Made by a program: the position numbers and the translations under genes | Part shown: positions 21,091 through 32,094 of the stretch, in pieces | Position numbering within the stretch: the stretch's first letter is position 1 | Layout: each line of letters starts with the position of its first letter | Notes under the pieces: generated by a model | Databases searched by the model: none | Told to the model about the DNA's origin: nothing | What the model saw: the letters and a program-made list of their open reading frames with translations, nothing else | Source of the DNA: Pantoea conspicua | Lineage (GTDB): Bacteria; Pseudomonadota; Gammaproteobacteria; Enterobacterales; Enterobacteriaceae | DNA: 64,000 nucleotides | Reading direction: 5' to 3' | Assembly (NCBI RefSeq): GCF_002095315.1 | Contig: NZ_MLFN01000006.1 | Coordinates: 49,823 to 113,822 of the forward strand

Positions 21091-21136
21091 AAAAAAAAGC
21101 CTCTCATTCTGCTTACAGAATGAAAGGCTTTTTTTA
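21091..21136. terminator. Bidirectional terminator after lrhA
   Basis: A run of eight A leads into GCCT-C-TCATTCTG, paired with CAGAATGA-A-AGGC and then seven T. The long stem (about 12 pairs plus the A/T flank, one mismatch) works in both directions. On the minus strand it ends lrhA mRNA and insulates nuo. Confidence 0.9.
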
Positions 21137-21193
21137 TCGGAGTTTTGTCCCACTCATTCCGCACATTTTCTGTGCAGCATGATGACAACGAAC

Positions 21194-22117
21194 TTACTCT
21201 TCGTCGTCCAGTAACAGCGTACCATCCGGATTTGCACTCAGATTGTACGGATCATTGGTTGACTGCATGGCATTGAAGATTGCCAGTGCCAGTTCGTTAT
21301 CGCTGTCAGGATTGCGACACAGCAGATACTGGGTATCCGGCAGCACCGGCAAACCTTCTGCTGCGCCCATTACCCGCAGTTCCGGACTCATCATCTCGAC
21401 CGGACGTGCCGTCACGCCCAATCCCGCTTTAACCGCCGCACGAACCGCAGCCAGCGTTGACGCAACGTACGAAATACGCCACGGGATGCCCGCTTCATTG
21501 AGATGATCGATTGCCATGTCGCGATAAGGACTCGGCTCATCCAGCAACACCAATGGAATGGCTTCGCCACGCTGGAAAATGTAATCTGCCGCGCAATACC
21601 ACAATGTCGGTGACGAGCGCAGAACCTGATAGGTGAAATTGCCCGGGCTGGAGGTCGTGACCACAAGGTCGACTTCGCCCTGATTGAGCATTTCCATCAT
21701 GAAAGGGTTACGTTTTACCCGCACATCAATTGCCAGCTTCGGATAAACCGAGGTAACCCGGTTTAGCAGGAACGGGAGGATAGTGTCAGAGGTATCATCG
21801 GACGCGCCAATCGTCAGCACACCCTGAATATTGCTGTACATCAGGGAGGTGCAGGCTTCGTCATTAAAACGAAGGATTTTTCTGGCGTAACCTAAAAGCT
21901 GGATTCCGTGCTCGGTTAATAGCTTATTACGTCCATGTCTGGCAAACAGCTCTTTACCTACCAATTGTTCCAGACGTTGCATCTGCTGGCTGACGGCTGA
22001 TTGCGTTCTGCAGACCGCTGCAGCGGCCGCGGCAAACGTATTCAGATCAGCAACGGCAACGAAGGTTCTCAGCAGATCGAGGTCGAGATTCAGTATCGGA
22101 CGATTTGCATTAGTCAT
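21194..22117 (-). CDS. lrhA: LysR-type transcriptional regulator LrhA (HexA/PecT family)
   Basis: A LysR-family regulator of about 307 residues, strikingly similar to E. coli LrhA through the N-terminal winged helix-turn-helix ([20 protein letters not shown], then [14 protein letters not shown]). The C-terminal half is the substrate-binding-like co-inducer domain. In E. coli it represses flhDC and so motility; in plant-associated relatives (HexA, PecT, Pantoea stewartii LrhA) it controls motility, surface polysaccharide and virulence. Start 22117 (MTNANRP) is preferred over an in-frame GTG at 22129 by family alignment. A leader of several hundred bases lies upstream. Confidence 0.95.
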   Translation of the reverse strand: MTNANRPILNLDLDLLRTFVAVADLNTFAAAAAAVCRTQSAVSQQMQRLEQLVGKELFARHGRNKLLTEHGIQLLGYARKILRFNDEACTSLMYSNIQGVLTIGASDDTSDTILPFLLNRVTSVYPKLAIDVRVKRNPFMMEMLNQGEVDLVVTTSSPGNFTYQVLRSSPTLWYCAADYIFQRGEAIPLVLLDEPSPYRDMAIDHLNEAGIPWRISYVASTLAAVRAAVKAGLGVTARPVEMMSPELRVMGAAEGLPVLPDTQYLLCRNPDSDNELALAIFNAMQSTNDPYNLSANPDGTLLLDDEE

Positions 22118-23077
22118 GTTTTTCTTCACTTATTAGATTTTTACGAACTACTACCCTGGTGTTATTACTAAGCTTATCAAAGAGATAAACAGTAATGGTG
22201 CTCAATGACAGTCCTGTGTTAAGACTGACACAAAAAATTTCACTGACATTTACAGACCGCTGAAGACCCGTCAGAAGATCAACAGGATCAGGAAGACAGA
22301 TACAACTTCTGAATCGAAGGCGCGGGGTGCGCGAATGCAGGAAGCTGCGTAGTTGTCTTATTCCCACCCAAAATAGCGAGGCGGGACAAAATGTGCGATG
22401 TTGCGCCCGTTAAAGCGGAGCGGCAAGATGCACTAAATAATAAATTATACTTAATCATTTTTGACTTCAAAATGGAAATGATTTTGTGAAAACCGCTGTA
22501 AATTTTGTGCTAAAGGCATTTCCGGTCCATTCTGCCAGCGTATCGCTTTCTTTCCACTTCTTCCGTCAGTCTGATCGGTGGTCGAAAGTGACAGTGAATG
22601 CCTTCTGATTTACTAATCTGGTGCCATCCGGACCTGATCTTTTGGCACTTCTCCGGTTATGAAAGGTGCCGACGACATCATTCTTTAGCAGCATTAAGAC
22701 CTGAGCCGCATCAACATCCCTTAAACGATGATTATTTAACCATCAATAAAATAACGTTTAACTATTTCGTTGAGTATGTATTTCAGATGTCAGAAAAGGT
22801 TCAACCGTCATAAGTTCCAAAAATGTTTCATAATATGCAAAAACAGACCCGCTTGCGCCCGCCTCTGTCAGTTAAAAATATCGTTTAATAATTCTGATGC
22901 GGATAGTTTAACTAATTATCAGGATAACAAATATCTTTTGCGCTATCAGCGGCGGGAAAAGGTGCTGAACGCGCCAAAACCGAGCCGCGCCCTTCTTTTG
23001 TCTTCGTGAGGAGAGTACATTGTGCTGGTTTGATTTCTGTGGCAGCCAAAAGGATTCTGCCCATTAAGGCGGTAACA
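22118..23077. other. Long non-coding spacer between lrhA and alaA
   Basis: These 960 nt separate divergent lrhA and alaA. The frames present are short, start poorly and resemble no protein I know. The region alternates between ordinary composition and A/T-rich blocks (about 22430-22510 and 22720-22930), consistent with bent or H-NS-bound regulatory DNA. E. coli also has a long lrhA upstream region with a distant promoter under LrhA and RcsB control. No confident promoter, terminator or small RNA could be assigned by eye. Confidence 0.5.
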
Positions 23078-24295
23078 ATGACTTTTCAGATTGATAAATC
23101 CGGCAAGCTGGATAACGTTTGCTACGATATCCGCGGTCCGGTATTGAAAGAGGCCAAACGCCTCGAAGAAGAAGGCAATAAAGTGCTTAAACTGAACATC
23201 GGCAATCCTGCGCCGTTTGGTTTTGAAGCACCTGATGAAATTCTGGTGGATGTGATTCGTAATCTGCCGAGCGCACAGGGTTATTGCGACTCGAAAGGTT
23301 TGTATTCTGCCCGTAAAGCGATCATGCAGCATTACCAGGCGCGCGATATGCGCGATGTCACCGTCGAAGATATCTACATTGGTAACGGTGTCTCTGAGTT
23401 GATCGTGCAGGCGATGCAGGCCCTGCTGAACAGTGGCGATGAGATGCTGGTACCGGCACCCGATTACCCGTTATGGACCGCAGCCGTATCACTGTCGAGC
23501 GGTAAAGCGGTGCATTATCTGTGTGATGAATCGGCTGGCTGGTTCCCCGACCTGGATGATATCCGCAGCAAGATCACGCCACGCACCCGCGGCATCGTTA
23601 TCATCAACCCGAATAACCCCACCGGTGCGGTTTACAGCAAAGAGCTGCTGTTAGAGATCGTCGAAATTGCCCGTCAGCATAACCTGATCATTTTCGCCGA
23701 TGAGATCTACGACAAAATTCTTTACGACGAGGCACAGCATCACTGCATCGCCGCGCTGGCTCCCGATCTGCTGACGGTGACCTTTAATGGCCTGTCGAAA
23801 ACCTATCGTGTGGCTGGCTTCCGTCAGGGCTGGATGGTGCTGAACGGCCCGAAAAAGCACGCTAAAGGGTACATTGAAGGGCTGGAGATGCTTGCTTCAA
23901 TGCGGCTCTGTGCCAATGTACCGGCTCAGCATGCGATTCAGACCGCGCTGGGCGGCTATCAGAGCATCAGTGAATTTATCATGCCTGGCGGTCGGCTGTA
24001 TGAACAGCGCCAGCGCGCCTGGGAGCTGATTAATGATATTCCCGGCGTCAGCTGCGTGAAACCGCAGGGCGCGCTCTATATGTTCCCGCGCATTGATGCG
24101 AAAAAATTCAACGTTTTTGACGACCAGAAGATGGTGCTGGATTTCCTGCTGCAGGAGAAAGTGTTGCTGGTACAGGGCAGCGCCTTTAACTGGCCGTGGC
24201 CGGATCATCTGCGCATCGTCACCCTGCCACGCGTCGATGATCTTGAGATGGCGATCAATAAGTTTGGCCGCTTCCTGCAAGGCTATCGTCAATAA
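23078..24295 (+). CDS. alaA: Alanine transaminase AlaA
   Basis: A class I/II PLP-dependent aminotransferase of 405 residues, the length of E. coli AlaA. It makes alanine from pyruvate with glutamate as donor. Visible are LNIGNPAPFGF near the N-terminus, PNNPTGAVYSKE, the PLP-binding lysine in FNGLSKTYRVAGFRQGW, and the C-terminal arginine region DHLRIVTLPRVDD. ATG at 23078 is chosen since MTFQIDKSGKLDNVCYDIRG aligns with the family; the frame is open 24 codons further but that sequence is foreign. Divergent from lrhA. Confidence 0.96.
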   Translation: MTFQIDKSGKLDNVCYDIRGPVLKEAKRLEEEGNKVLKLNIGNPAPFGFEAPDEILVDVIRNLPSAQGYCDSKGLYSARKAIMQHYQARDMRDVTVEDIYIGNGVSELIVQAMQALLNSGDEMLVPAPDYPLWTAAVSLSSGKAVHYLCDESAGWFPDLDDIRSKITPRTRGIVIINPNNPTGAVYSKELLLEIVEIARQHNLIIFADEIYDKILYDEAQHHCIAALAPDLLTVTFNGLSKTYRVAGFRQGWMVLNGPKKHAKGYIEGLEMLASMRLCANVPAQHAIQTALGGYQSISEFIMPGGRLYEQRQRAWELINDIPGVSCVKPQGALYMFPRIDAKKFNVFDDQKMVLDFLLQEKVLLVQGSAFNWPWPDHLRIVTLPRVDDLEMAINKFGRFLQGYRQ

Positions 24296-24364
24296 TCTCA
24301 GCCGCGTATACTGACGCTATTTGGGGAGAGCCCGTCTCTCCCCTGTCGGCTCACAGGAACGCTC

Positions 24365-24964
24365 ATGACTCAAAGCCACTTCTTTGCCCATCTCTCCCGC
24401 CTGAAACTGATCAATCGCTGGCCATTGATGCGTAATGTGCGCACCGAAAACGTCTCTGAGCACAGTCTGCAGGTCGCGATGGTAGCGCACGCCCTGGCGT
24501 CGATTAAAAACCTGAAGTTCAACGGTACGCTTAACGCCGATCGCATCGCCATGCTGGCGCTCTACCATGATGCCAGCGAAGTGCTGACCGGCGATCTGCC
24601 GACCCCGGTGAAGTATTACAACGCGCAAATTGCCCACGAATATAAAAAGATTGAAAAAATTGCGCAGCAGAAGCTGATTGAGATGTTGCCTGAAGAGTTT
24701 CAGGCGATCTACCGCCCGCTGATTGATGAGCATCTGCACAGCGAAGAAGAACAGGCGGTCGTGAAGCAGGCGGATGCACTCTGTGCTTACGTGAAGTGTC
24801 TGGAAGAGCTTTCCGCCGGCAACAACGAATTTCTGCTGGCGAAGGTCAGGCTGGAAAAAACCCTGGCCGACCGTCGCTCGCCGGAAATGGATTACTTCGT
24901 TGAGGTGTTTATTCCCAGTTTCAGCCTGTCACTGGATGAAATTTCGCAGGATACGCCGCTCTGA
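24365..24964 (+). CDS. yfbR: 5'-deoxynucleotidase YfbR
   Basis: A 199-residue HD-domain phosphohydrolase that removes phosphate from deoxyribonucleoside 5'-monophosphates, feeding dUMP synthesis and nucleotide balance. Metal ligands are seen in [15 protein letters not shown] (first His) and [20 protein letters not shown] (HD pair), with a late Asp in [12 protein letters not shown]. An AGGA sequence precedes the ATG. It follows alaA by 69 bases, perhaps co-transcribed, and converges on the HAD gene yfbT. The yfbS transporter gene that follows it in E. coli is absent. Confidence 0.95.
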   Translation: MTQSHFFAHLSRLKLINRWPLMRNVRTENVSEHSLQVAMVAHALASIKNLKFNGTLNADRIAMLALYHDASEVLTGDLPTPVKYYNAQIAHEYKKIEKIAQQKLIEMLPEEFQAIYRPLIDEHLHSEEEQAVVKQADALCAYVKCLEELSAGNNEFLLAKVRLEKTLADRRSPEMDYFVEVFIPSFSLSLDEISQDTPL

Positions 24965-24985
24965 ACCCGCGGCGCGGGATGATCA

Positions 24986-25645
24986 TTAGTCTTTGCGCTC
25001 AAAGCTGAAGTGCCCCTCGGTATGACGGGTCACGATTAATGACTCAAGCGAGGTGAGTGACAACGCCACCTCGTTAAATCGTGGCGTGTCAGCCGGCGCA
25101 TGAACCGCGATCACCGCACAACCGGCGTTAAGGCCTGAGAGAATCCCGGCTGGCGCATCCTCAACGACGACGCAGGAGGTGGCTGCTAAGCCAAGCTTTT
25201 CGGCACCCAGCAAATAAGGGTCCGGCTCGGGTTTACCTTTGGCGACCTGCTCGGCAGTAATGAACACCGCCGGCTGCGGTAATCCTGCTGCTTTATGTCG
25301 TGCATATGCCACCGGGACAGAACCTGAAGTCACAATGGCCCAGGGGATCTGCAGTTCATTAAGTGTATTCAGCAATGCGTGTGCGCCCGGCAGTGGCTGA
25401 ACGCCATCCGTATCTGCAGCTTCGGCCTGTTCCAGCGCCACAAATTCCGCCTGTATCGCCGCTTCCGGCTGTCCGGCCATAAAATGACGCAGTGAAGTGA
25501 TCGCCTGTTTGCCGTGGATAAATGCCAGAATCTCTTCCGCTGCAATGCCGTGGCGGGCGCCCCATTGACTCCAGGCGCGTTCGACTGCGGGCAGTGAATC
25601 CACTAAGGTGCCGTCTAAATCAAATAGAAAACCACTGTAGGTCAC
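24986..25645 (-). CDS. yfbT: HAD-family sugar phosphatase YfbT (HxpA)
   Basis: A 219-residue haloacid dehalogenase superfamily phosphatase, E. coli HxpA length 216. Motif I is FDLDGTLVDS with the nucleophilic Asp, motif II is VTSGS, and motifs III/IV are KGKPEPDPYLLGAEKLG and VVVEDAPAGILSGLNAG. The cap after motif I marks the beta-phosphoglucomutase-like subfamily, which acts on hexose and pentose phosphates. It lies 13 bases after yfbU on the same strand and is convergent with yfbR. Confidence 0.92.
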   Translation of the reverse strand: MTYSGFLFDLDGTLVDSLPAVERAWSQWGARHGIAAEEILAFIHGKQAITSLRHFMAGQPEAAIQAEFVALEQAEAADTDGVQPLPGAHALLNTLNELQIPWAIVTSGSVPVAYARHKAAGLPQPAVFITAEQVAKGKPEPDPYLLGAEKLGLAATSCVVVEDAPAGILSGLNAGCAVIAVHAPADTPRFNEVALSLTSLESLIVTRHTEGHFSFERKD

Positions 25646-25658
25646 GCGTCACTCCTCC

Positions 25659-26153
25659 TCAGGCATTAATTATTTGCGCAATTTCATTGGCGCTTAAATG
25701 GTACTGTCGCGGACAAGTCTGCCACAAAGCCAGCATACGTTGATACTTTTCCCACATCGGCGTCTGGGCATTAAAACCGTGGGAGCCGGAATCAAAATGG
25801 GTATAGCGCCCTTCGCTGTTTACCATAAAACGCACGTAACCCAGATAGCGCGCTTCGGTTGCCGCATCGAAACCGAGGAAAGCCAGACGCCGCTCTTCCA
25901 GCGTGCCTTTATCTTTCAGGTTCGACCAGGAGACGTGCAGTGCATGATGCATCTCCATAATGTCGATCACCGTCCGGCAGGTCTCTTCACTCAGCTCACC
26001 AAACTCTTTGTCCAGCTCGCGCATCTGCAGCGCATAGCCGCGTTCGATAATGGTTTGATAACGGCGGAAGCGCTCACCATTTTCCGGCTCAAGCATTGCC
26101 ATGATTTTGTACTGGTTAGTAAGGATCAAACGCTGTGCATGGGTCATTTCCAT
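25659..26153 (-). CDS. yfbU: UPF0304 family protein YfbU
   Basis: A 164-residue protein of the YfbU family with no firmly established biochemical role. It is helix-rich; conserved stretches are [53 protein letters not shown] and [11 protein letters not shown]. Two ATGs are adjacent. The second (26153) has GGGAG six bases upstream and matches the E. coli start, so it is preferred. A perfect eight-pair hairpin (26219-26226 with 26231-26238) sits between it and yfbV. Confidence 0.93.
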   Translation of the reverse strand: MEMTHAQRLILTNQYKIMAMLEPENGERFRRYQTIIERGYALQMRELDKEFGELSEETCRTVIDIMEMHHALHVSWSNLKDKGTLEERRLAFLGFDAATEARYLGYVRFMVNSEGRYTHFDSGSHGFNAQTPMWEKYQRMLALWQTCPRQYHLSANEIAQIINA

Positions 26154-26296
26154 CATTTACTCCCGGCCAGAGACCGCTCAGGTAACAGACAAGGCGGAAA
26201 TGATCACACAGGGCTGACGATACGGAAATCTCCGTATCGCCTTTCTTTGATCTGACTGCAGGTTCGCCGGGTTTTTTAGTGTAAAAACGGCGTGAT

Positions 26297-26749
26297 TCAG
26301 AGGTCGTCGAGGAAGGTGCGGTCCAGCTGTTTGAAGGCGCGTTTCAGCACGTCAGCCAGCGCCTGGTAGGTTGGTTTACCTTCGATCGGAGCGATAGCCT
26401 GCCCTGCCTCTTCCAGTTTCGCGCGCACTTCATGAAACCAGTTGAGCAATGTTGGCGGAAGCGGCGTGACTGAGCGTTTACCCAGCCACCACAATCCCTG
26501 CATAGGCAGGCTACAGGCGAACAGTGCGGTAGCCACTGCCGGGCCGAGCTGGCCACCCATCGCGATCTGCCAGGTCAGCGTAAAAATGGCCAAAGGTGGC
26601 ATAAAACGAATGGCAAAACGCGTCGCTGATGAGACACGGTTTTCCGGGAAGACCGGTGCCAGGCGCTTATCAGCTGGCCAGGTCTTCATGTAATGCTGTC
26701 CGCGCTGAAACATCCGGAACCAGCTGGTACTGCCAGATTCATTCGCCAT
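26297..26749 (-). CDS. yfbV: Inner-membrane protein YfbV (UPF0208)
   Basis: A 150-residue protein with two hydrophobic membrane segments ([22 protein letters not shown] and [18 protein letters not shown]) and a cytoplasmic C-terminus ending [13 protein letters not shown]. In E. coli YfbV is required to insulate the Ter macrodomain from its neighbours, although how is unclear. It is divergent from ackA, as in E. coli, and heads a yfbV-yfbU-yfbT group. Confidence 0.95.
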   Translation of the reverse strand: MANESGSTSWFRMFQRGQHYMKTWPADKRLAPVFPENRVSSATRFAIRFMPPLAIFTLTWQIAMGGQLGPAVATALFACSLPMQGLWWLGKRSVTPLPPTLLNWFHEVRAKLEEAGQAIAPIEGKPTYQALADVLKRAFKQLDRTFLDDL

Positions 26750-27084
26750 GGCTCACCTCAACTAATACTGCAAAGATTAAAAAATAGTTATAACTACACA
26801 ACTTTACGTGACATCCTTCAATTTTTTTTGTCTTTAAAGGTGACTCCGGCTATCCTGACGCCGTTTCTTCACCTTTCCGGCAGCAACGACCGCCTTTGGG
26901 AAGAGGACGAGTCATGTTTCGACAAAGAAATTTCAAATTTTTGCGTAAAATTACCAAAATTTTTTGCGGAAAAGCAGGTTTCTGACTACCGCATGATGTT
27001 TATCATTAATCTACCAGCTTTCATGGGCTACGCTGATAGTCTGATTGCGTTTTTTTTCGCCACTCTCTAAAAATAGGTACTTCC
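26750..27084. other. Divergent yfbV/ackA promoter region
   Basis: This 335-nt A/T-rich spacer (about 26770-27070) contains the ackA promoter candidate listed separately. That leaves a leader of about 220 nt before ackA. TATAAC on the minus strand near 26790 could be the yfbV -10. No structured RNA or coding frame was convincing. Confidence 0.5.
26828..26856 (+). promoter_or_regulatory. Candidate ackA promoter
   Basis: TTGTCT (26828-26833) and TATCCT (26851-26856) are separated by exactly 17 bases, a good sigma-70 pair on the plus strand pointing at ackA. The long A/T-rich leader that follows resembles the E. coli arrangement. Confidence 0.55.
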
Positions 27085-28287
27085 ATGTCGAGTAAGTTAG
27101 TTCTGGTCCTGAACTGTGGCAGCTCTTCCCTTAAGTTTGCCATCCTCAATCCAGCCAGCGGTGACGAGTTTTTGTCTGGTCTGGCGGAATGCTTTCATCT
27201 TCCTGAAGCGCGTATTAAATGGAAGCTGGACGGTCAAAAACAGGAAGCCCCTCTCGGTGCCGGCGCTGCGCATAGCGAAGCACTGAATTTCATTGTTAAA
27301 ACTATTCTGGCACAAAAACCCGCGCTTTCGGCACAAATTGCTGCAATCGGGCATCGCATTGTTCACGGCGGCGAAAAACTGACGCAGTCTGTGGTGATTA
27401 CAGAAGAGGTGATCCAGGGTATTAAAGATGCTTCTTCATTCGCCCCGCTGCACAACCCTGCACACCTGATCGGTATCGACGAGGCGATGAAAAACTTCCC
27501 GCACCTGTCAGATAAGAATGTCGCGGTATTTGACACCGCTTTCCATCAGACAATGCCTGAAGAGTCCTATCTCTACGCGCTGCCATACAAATTATATAAA
27601 GAGCATGGCGTCCGTCGCTATGGCGCGCACGGAACCAGCCACTTCTACGTGACGCATGAAGCGGCCAAAATGCTCAACAAACCGCTGGCTTCGCTGAACA
27701 TCATTACCTGTCACCTCGGCAACGGCGGTTCCGTCTCGGCAATCCGCAATGGCGAGTGCGTCGATACCTCAATGGGTCTGACGCCGCTGGAAGGTCTGGT
27801 GATGGGCACCCGCAGTGGTGATATCGATCCGGCCATTATCTTCTTCCTGCACGATACGCTGGGCATGAGTGTGGATGCGATCAACAAGCTGCTGACCAAA
27901 GAGTCCGGCCTGTTAGGGCTGACCGAAGTGACCAGCGACTGTCGTTACGTCGAAGAGAACTACACCACCAAAGAAGATGCGAAGCGCGCGATGGATGTGT
28001 TCTGTCACCGCCTGGCGAAATATATCGGCAGCTACACCGCGCTGATGGATGGCCGCCTTGACGCCGTGGTCTTCACCGGTGGAATTGGTGAAAACGCCGC
28101 AATGGTGCGTGAACTGTCGCTGCAGAAGCTGGCGCTACTCGGTTTCGACGTCGATCACGATCGTAACCTGGCGGCCCGCTTTGGCCAGTCCGGCTACATC
28201 AATAAAGAAGGCACCCGCCCGGCGTTGGTGATTCCAACCAACGAAGAGTTGGTCATCGCCCAGGACGCCGCGCGTCTGACTGCGTAA
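27085..28287 (+). CDS. ackA: Acetate kinase
   Basis: A 400-residue acetate kinase, the same length as the E. coli enzyme, converting acetyl phosphate and ADP to acetate and ATP. Signatures are [13 protein letters not shown] at the N-terminus, [12 protein letters not shown] with catalytic residues, [26 protein letters not shown] and [15 protein letters not shown]. It is followed by pta 69 bases on, with a strong intergenic hairpin between, as in E. coli overflow metabolism. Confidence 0.98.
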   Translation: MSSKLVLVLNCGSSSLKFAILNPASGDEFLSGLAECFHLPEARIKWKLDGQKQEAPLGAGAAHSEALNFIVKTILAQKPALSAQIAAIGHRIVHGGEKLTQSVVITEEVIQGIKDASSFAPLHNPAHLIGIDEAMKNFPHLSDKNVAVFDTAFHQTMPEESYLYALPYKLYKEHGVRRYGAHGTSHFYVTHEAAKMLNKPLASLNIITCHLGNGGSVSAIRNGECVDTSMGLTPLEGLVMGTRSGDIDPAIIFFLHDTLGMSVDAINKLLTKESGLLGLTEVTSDCRYVEENYTTKEDAKRAMDVFCHRLAKYIGSYTALMDGRLDAVVFTGGIGENAAMVRELSLQKLALLGFDVDHDRNLAARFGQSGYINKEGTRPALVIPTNEELVIAQDAARLTA

Positions 28288-28295
28288 TCACTTCC

Positions 28296-28326
28296 CTCCG
28301 TCAGCTCAGGCTGACGGAGTTGTTTT
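28296..28326 (+). terminator. ackA-pta intergenic hairpin (attenuator-like)
   Basis: The ten-pair stem CTCCGTCAGC/GCTGACGGAG (28296-28305 with 28310-28319) is followed by TTGTTTT. It could stop part of the ackA transcripts and so lower pta expression. Confidence 0.65.
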
Positions 28327-28356
28327 GACACCCTGCCATTCCTGAGAGGTTCAATC

Positions 28357-30501
28357 GTGTCACGTACAATTATGCTCATTCCGACCGGCACCAGCGTCGG
28401 CCTGACCAGCGTCAGCCTCGGCGTTATTCGCGCCATGGAACGTAAAGGCGTGCGTCTCAGCGTCTTCAAGCCGATTGCTCAGCCGCGTTCTGGCGGCGAT
28501 ACCCCGGATCAAACCACCACCATCATCCGTAAGAACTCATCGATTCCTGCCGCTGAACCGCTGCAGATGTCACGGGTAGAATCTCTGCTGGGATCGAACC
28601 AGCAGGATGTGCTGATGGAAGAAATTATCTCCCGTTACCATGCCAACACCCAGGATGCCGAAGTGGTGCTGGTGGAAGGCCTGGTCCCGACCCGTAAGCA
28701 TCAGTTCGCTAACGCGCTGAACTACGAAATCGCGAAAACCCTGAATGCGGAAATCGTCTTCGTGATGGCGCTGGGTAATGACTCTCCGGCCCAGCTGAAA
28801 GAACGCATTGAACTGACCCAAAGTAGCTTTGGCGGACAGAAGAATAAGAACATCACCGGCGTGATCATCAATAAACTGAATGCGCCGGTGGATGAACAAG
28901 GGCGTACCCGCCCTGACCTGTCAGAGATTTTTGATGACTCGTCAAAAGCCAGCATCGCGAATATCGATCCAAAGCAGCTGTTTTCCGACAGCCCGCTGCC
29001 GGTATTAGGCTGCGTGCCGTGGAGCTTTGATCTGATCGCGACCCGCGCCATCGATATGTGCCGTCACCTTAATGCGCGCATCATCAACGAAGGCGAGATT
29101 CAGACCCGCCGGGTGAAATCCGTTACCTTCTGCGCCCGCAGCATTCCGCATATGCTGGAGCATTTCCGCCCTGGCTCGCTGCTGGTCACCTCAGCTGACC
29201 GTCCGGATGTGCTGGTTGCCGCCTGCCTGGCCGCAATGAATGGCATCGAGATTGGTGCGATTCTGCTGGCCGGTAATTATGAAATTGACGAGCGCATCGC
29301 GAAACTGTGCGAGCGCGCGTTCCAGACCGGCCTGCCGGTATTTATGGTGAAAACCAACACCTGGCAGACTTCGCTCAGCCTGCAGAGCTTCAATCTGGAA
29401 GTGCCGGCTGATGACACCCAGCGCATCGAAAAAGTGCAGGAGTATGTCGCCAGCTACATTAATGCTGACTGGGTTGAGTCACTGACCGCGACTTCTGAAC
29501 GCAGCCGTCGTCTGTCGCCGCCAGCCTTCCGCTATCAGCTGACCGAGCTGGCGCGTAAAGCGGGCAAACGCGTAGTGCTGCCAGAAGGTGATGAGCCGCG
29601 TACCGTGAAAGCCGCCGCGATCTGTGCCGAACGCGGCATCGCGACCTGCGTGCTGTTAGGTAATCCGGATGAGATTCAGCGTGTCGCTGCTGCACAGGGC
29701 GTTGAGCTGGGCAAAGGCGTCGAGATTGTCGATCCGGCTCAGGTACGTGAAAACTACGTGCCGCGTCTGGTTGAGCTGCGTAAGAGCAAAGGCATGACCG
29801 AAGTGGTGGCGCAGGAACAGCTGGAAGATAACGTGGTGCTGGGCACCATGATGCTGGAAAGCGGCGAAGTCGACGGTCTGGTTTCCGGTGCCGTGCACAC
29901 TACCGCTAACACCATTCGTCCACCGTTGCAGCTGATCAAAACTGCACCGAACAGTTCGCTGGTGTCGTCGGTGTTCTTTATGCTGCTGCCTGAGCAGGTG
30001 CTGGTCTACGGTGACTGCGCCATTAATCCGGACCCGAGCGCTGAGCAGCTGGCAGAGATCGCGATTCAGTCAGCCGATTCCGCTAAAGCCTTTGGTATCG
30101 ACCCGCGTGTCGCCATGATCTCCTACTCCACCGGCACCTCGGGTGCAGGCAGCGATGTGGAAAAAGTGCGTGAAGCCACACGTATCGCGCAGGAAAAACG
30201 GCCGGATCTGGTGATCGATGGCCCGCTGCAGTATGACGCAGCGATCATGGAAGATGTGGCGAAGTCCAAAGCCCCCAACTCTCAGGTCGCGGGTCGCGCC
30301 ACGGTGTTTATCTTCCCGGATCTCAACACCGGTAACACCACTTACAAAGCGGTACAGCGTTCTGCCGACCTGATCTCCATTGGTCCGATGTTGCAGGGTA
30401 TGCGTAAACCGGTCAACGATCTGTCACGCGGCGCACTGGTGGATGATATCGTCTACACCATCGCTCTGACCGCTATTCAGTCACAGCAGGCTGAAGGCTA
30501 A
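28357..30501 (+). CDS. pta: Phosphate acetyltransferase
   Basis: A long-form phosphotransacetylase of 714 residues (E. coli 714), converting acetyl-CoA and phosphate to acetyl phosphate. Three parts are seen: an N-terminal P-loop-like domain starting with [15 protein letters not shown], a DRTGG regulatory domain around 220-330, and the C-terminal catalytic domain from about 390. The last includes [34 protein letters not shown] and [17 protein letters not shown]. The start is GTG. It forms an operon with ackA. Confidence 0.98.
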   Translation: MSRTIMLIPTGTSVGLTSVSLGVIRAMERKGVRLSVFKPIAQPRSGGDTPDQTTTIIRKNSSIPAAEPLQMSRVESLLGSNQQDVLMEEIISRYHANTQDAEVVLVEGLVPTRKHQFANALNYEIAKTLNAEIVFVMALGNDSPAQLKERIELTQSSFGGQKNKNITGVIINKLNAPVDEQGRTRPDLSEIFDDSSKASIANIDPKQLFSDSPLPVLGCVPWSFDLIATRAIDMCRHLNARIINEGEIQTRRVKSVTFCARSIPHMLEHFRPGSLLVTSADRPDVLVAACLAAMNGIEIGAILLAGNYEIDERIAKLCERAFQTGLPVFMVKTNTWQTSLSLQSFNLEVPADDTQRIEKVQEYVASYINADWVESLTATSERSRRLSPPAFRYQLTELARKAGKRVVLPEGDEPRTVKAAAICAERGIATCVLLGNPDEIQRVAAAQGVELGKGVEIVDPAQVRENYVPRLVELRKSKGMTEVVAQEQLEDNVVLGTMMLESGEVDGLVSGAVHTTANTIRPPLQLIKTAPNSSLVSSVFFMLLPEQVLVYGDCAINPDPSAEQLAEIAIQSADSAKAFGIDPRVAMISYSTGTSGAGSDVEKVREATRIAQEKRPDLVIDGPLQYDAAIMEDVAKSKAPNSQVAGRATVFIFPDLNTGNTTYKAVQRSADLISIGPMLQGMRKPVNDLSRGALVDDIVYTIALTAIQSQQAEG

Positions 30502-30518
30502 GCGTTAATCTGTCAGAC

Positions 30519-30547
30519 AGGGCATGCCACTGTGCATGCCCTTTTTG
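30519..30547 (+). terminator. Terminator of ackA-pta
   Basis: The stem AGGGCATGC/GCATGCCCT (30519-30527 with 30534-30542) is followed by TTTTT. It starts 18 bases after the pta stop. Confidence 0.92.
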
Positions 30548-30635
30548 TCTGCGATCGCATGGCCAGCAGATGCTGCGGTCTTCAGTGTCACTACAGATTC
30601 CGGTGAACGGCACACGCAGCGTGGTTCATCCTTTT

Positions 30636-31160
30636 TCAGGCGCGGTTCTCGCCGTTGCGGCTCATCCACAGCGACAACGCTTTTAGCGAATCGTCGGTGA
30701 ACTCATCACAACGTGCGGTGATCTCATCAGGCGTCATCCAGATGATCTCATCGACTTCCGTTTCCTGCATCGCAAAGGGTCCGTGTGACACACAGCTGAA
30801 CAGCCCGCCCCAGACCCGGCAGTGCTCATCTTCGAAGTAGAATTTGCCATGTTCGGCAAACGGCACATCGGCAATGCCCAGCTCCTCTTCCGCTTCACGT
30901 CGCGCCGACTCCAGCATATCTTCGCCGCTCTGCACCACGCCGCCTGCGGTCGCGTCCAGTTTGCCCGGCATAAAATCTTTGGTCTCGGTACGACGCTGTA
31001 CCAGAATCTTGCCCATACCGTCATGTACCACGATATAGGTAGCGCGGTGACGCAGGCATTGAGCACGCATCTGTGCGCGTGTCGCCTGAGCAACGACTTC
31101 ATTCTCTTCGCTGACGATATCGACCCACTCGACATCGTCACCCGCAATGTGATCCACCAT
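30636..31160 (-). CDS. yfcD: Nudix hydrolase YfcD
   Basis: A 174-residue Nudix protein. The Nudix box [22 protein letters not shown] carries all the metal-binding glutamates, and the flanks ([30 protein letters not shown]) match E. coli YfcD, whose substrate is not established. ATG at 31160 is chosen because AGGAAAGG lies seven bases upstream. The frame is open to 31196, but that extension would run through a perfect seven-pair hairpin (31181-31187 with 31192-31198), which more likely belongs to the leader. Convergent with pta. Confidence 0.93.
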   Translation of the reverse strand: MVDHIAGDDVEWVDIVSEENEVVAQATRAQMRAQCLRHRATYIVVHDGMGKILVQRRTETKDFMPGKLDATAGGVVQSGEDMLESARREAEEELGIADVPFAEHGKFYFEDEHCRVWGGLFSCVSHGPFAMQETEVDEIIWMTPDEITARCDEFTDDSLKALSLWMSRNGENRA

Positions 31161-31270
31161 CCGTAACCCTTTCCTGTTTAGCGTGCCTGGAGGCACGCGC
31201 TGTTTACCACGTTATTATCATAGTGTGGCGTAAGGTAATCACTTCCGTTAGCTTGAGCAAGCCTCGAAAG

Positions 31271-31915
<645 letters not shown>

Positions 31916-32094
31916 TTACCTCAATTGGCTGTCAGGGTTGCATCATGTTTACCGACTTTTATTTCTGAAGGCAACGCTGAGCTGGTCCGATGTTTCGCCT
32001 GATTGAAAGAAAGCGCGACGCGACTCACTTCACACCGGCCTTACTCTTCTATGCTGAAGAGAATAAATAACAACAACGTCAAGGGAGCCGCAAC

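Larger units (their letters stand above)
20538..21193. other. nuo regulatory region and lrhA 3' region
   Basis: This 656-nt spacer separates nuoA from the end of lrhA; both are on the minus strand. E. coli has a similarly long region here holding two nuo promoters and sites for ArcA, NarL, FNR, IHF and Fis. Seen here are the bidirectional lrhA terminator (21091-21136), an A/T-rich 20600-20760 stretch, a perfect 10-bp-arm palindrome (20692-20713) and a short CCCCT/AGGGG hairpin with a T-run on the plus strand (20880-20900). TACACT on the minus strand near 20808 is a possible -10 without a clear -35. No FNR consensus was seen. Confidence 0.6.

Noticed and set aside
21011..21214. Small plus-strand frame between nuoA and lrhA
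   Set aside because: It runs straight through the bidirectional lrhA terminator and has no similarity or good ribosome-binding site.
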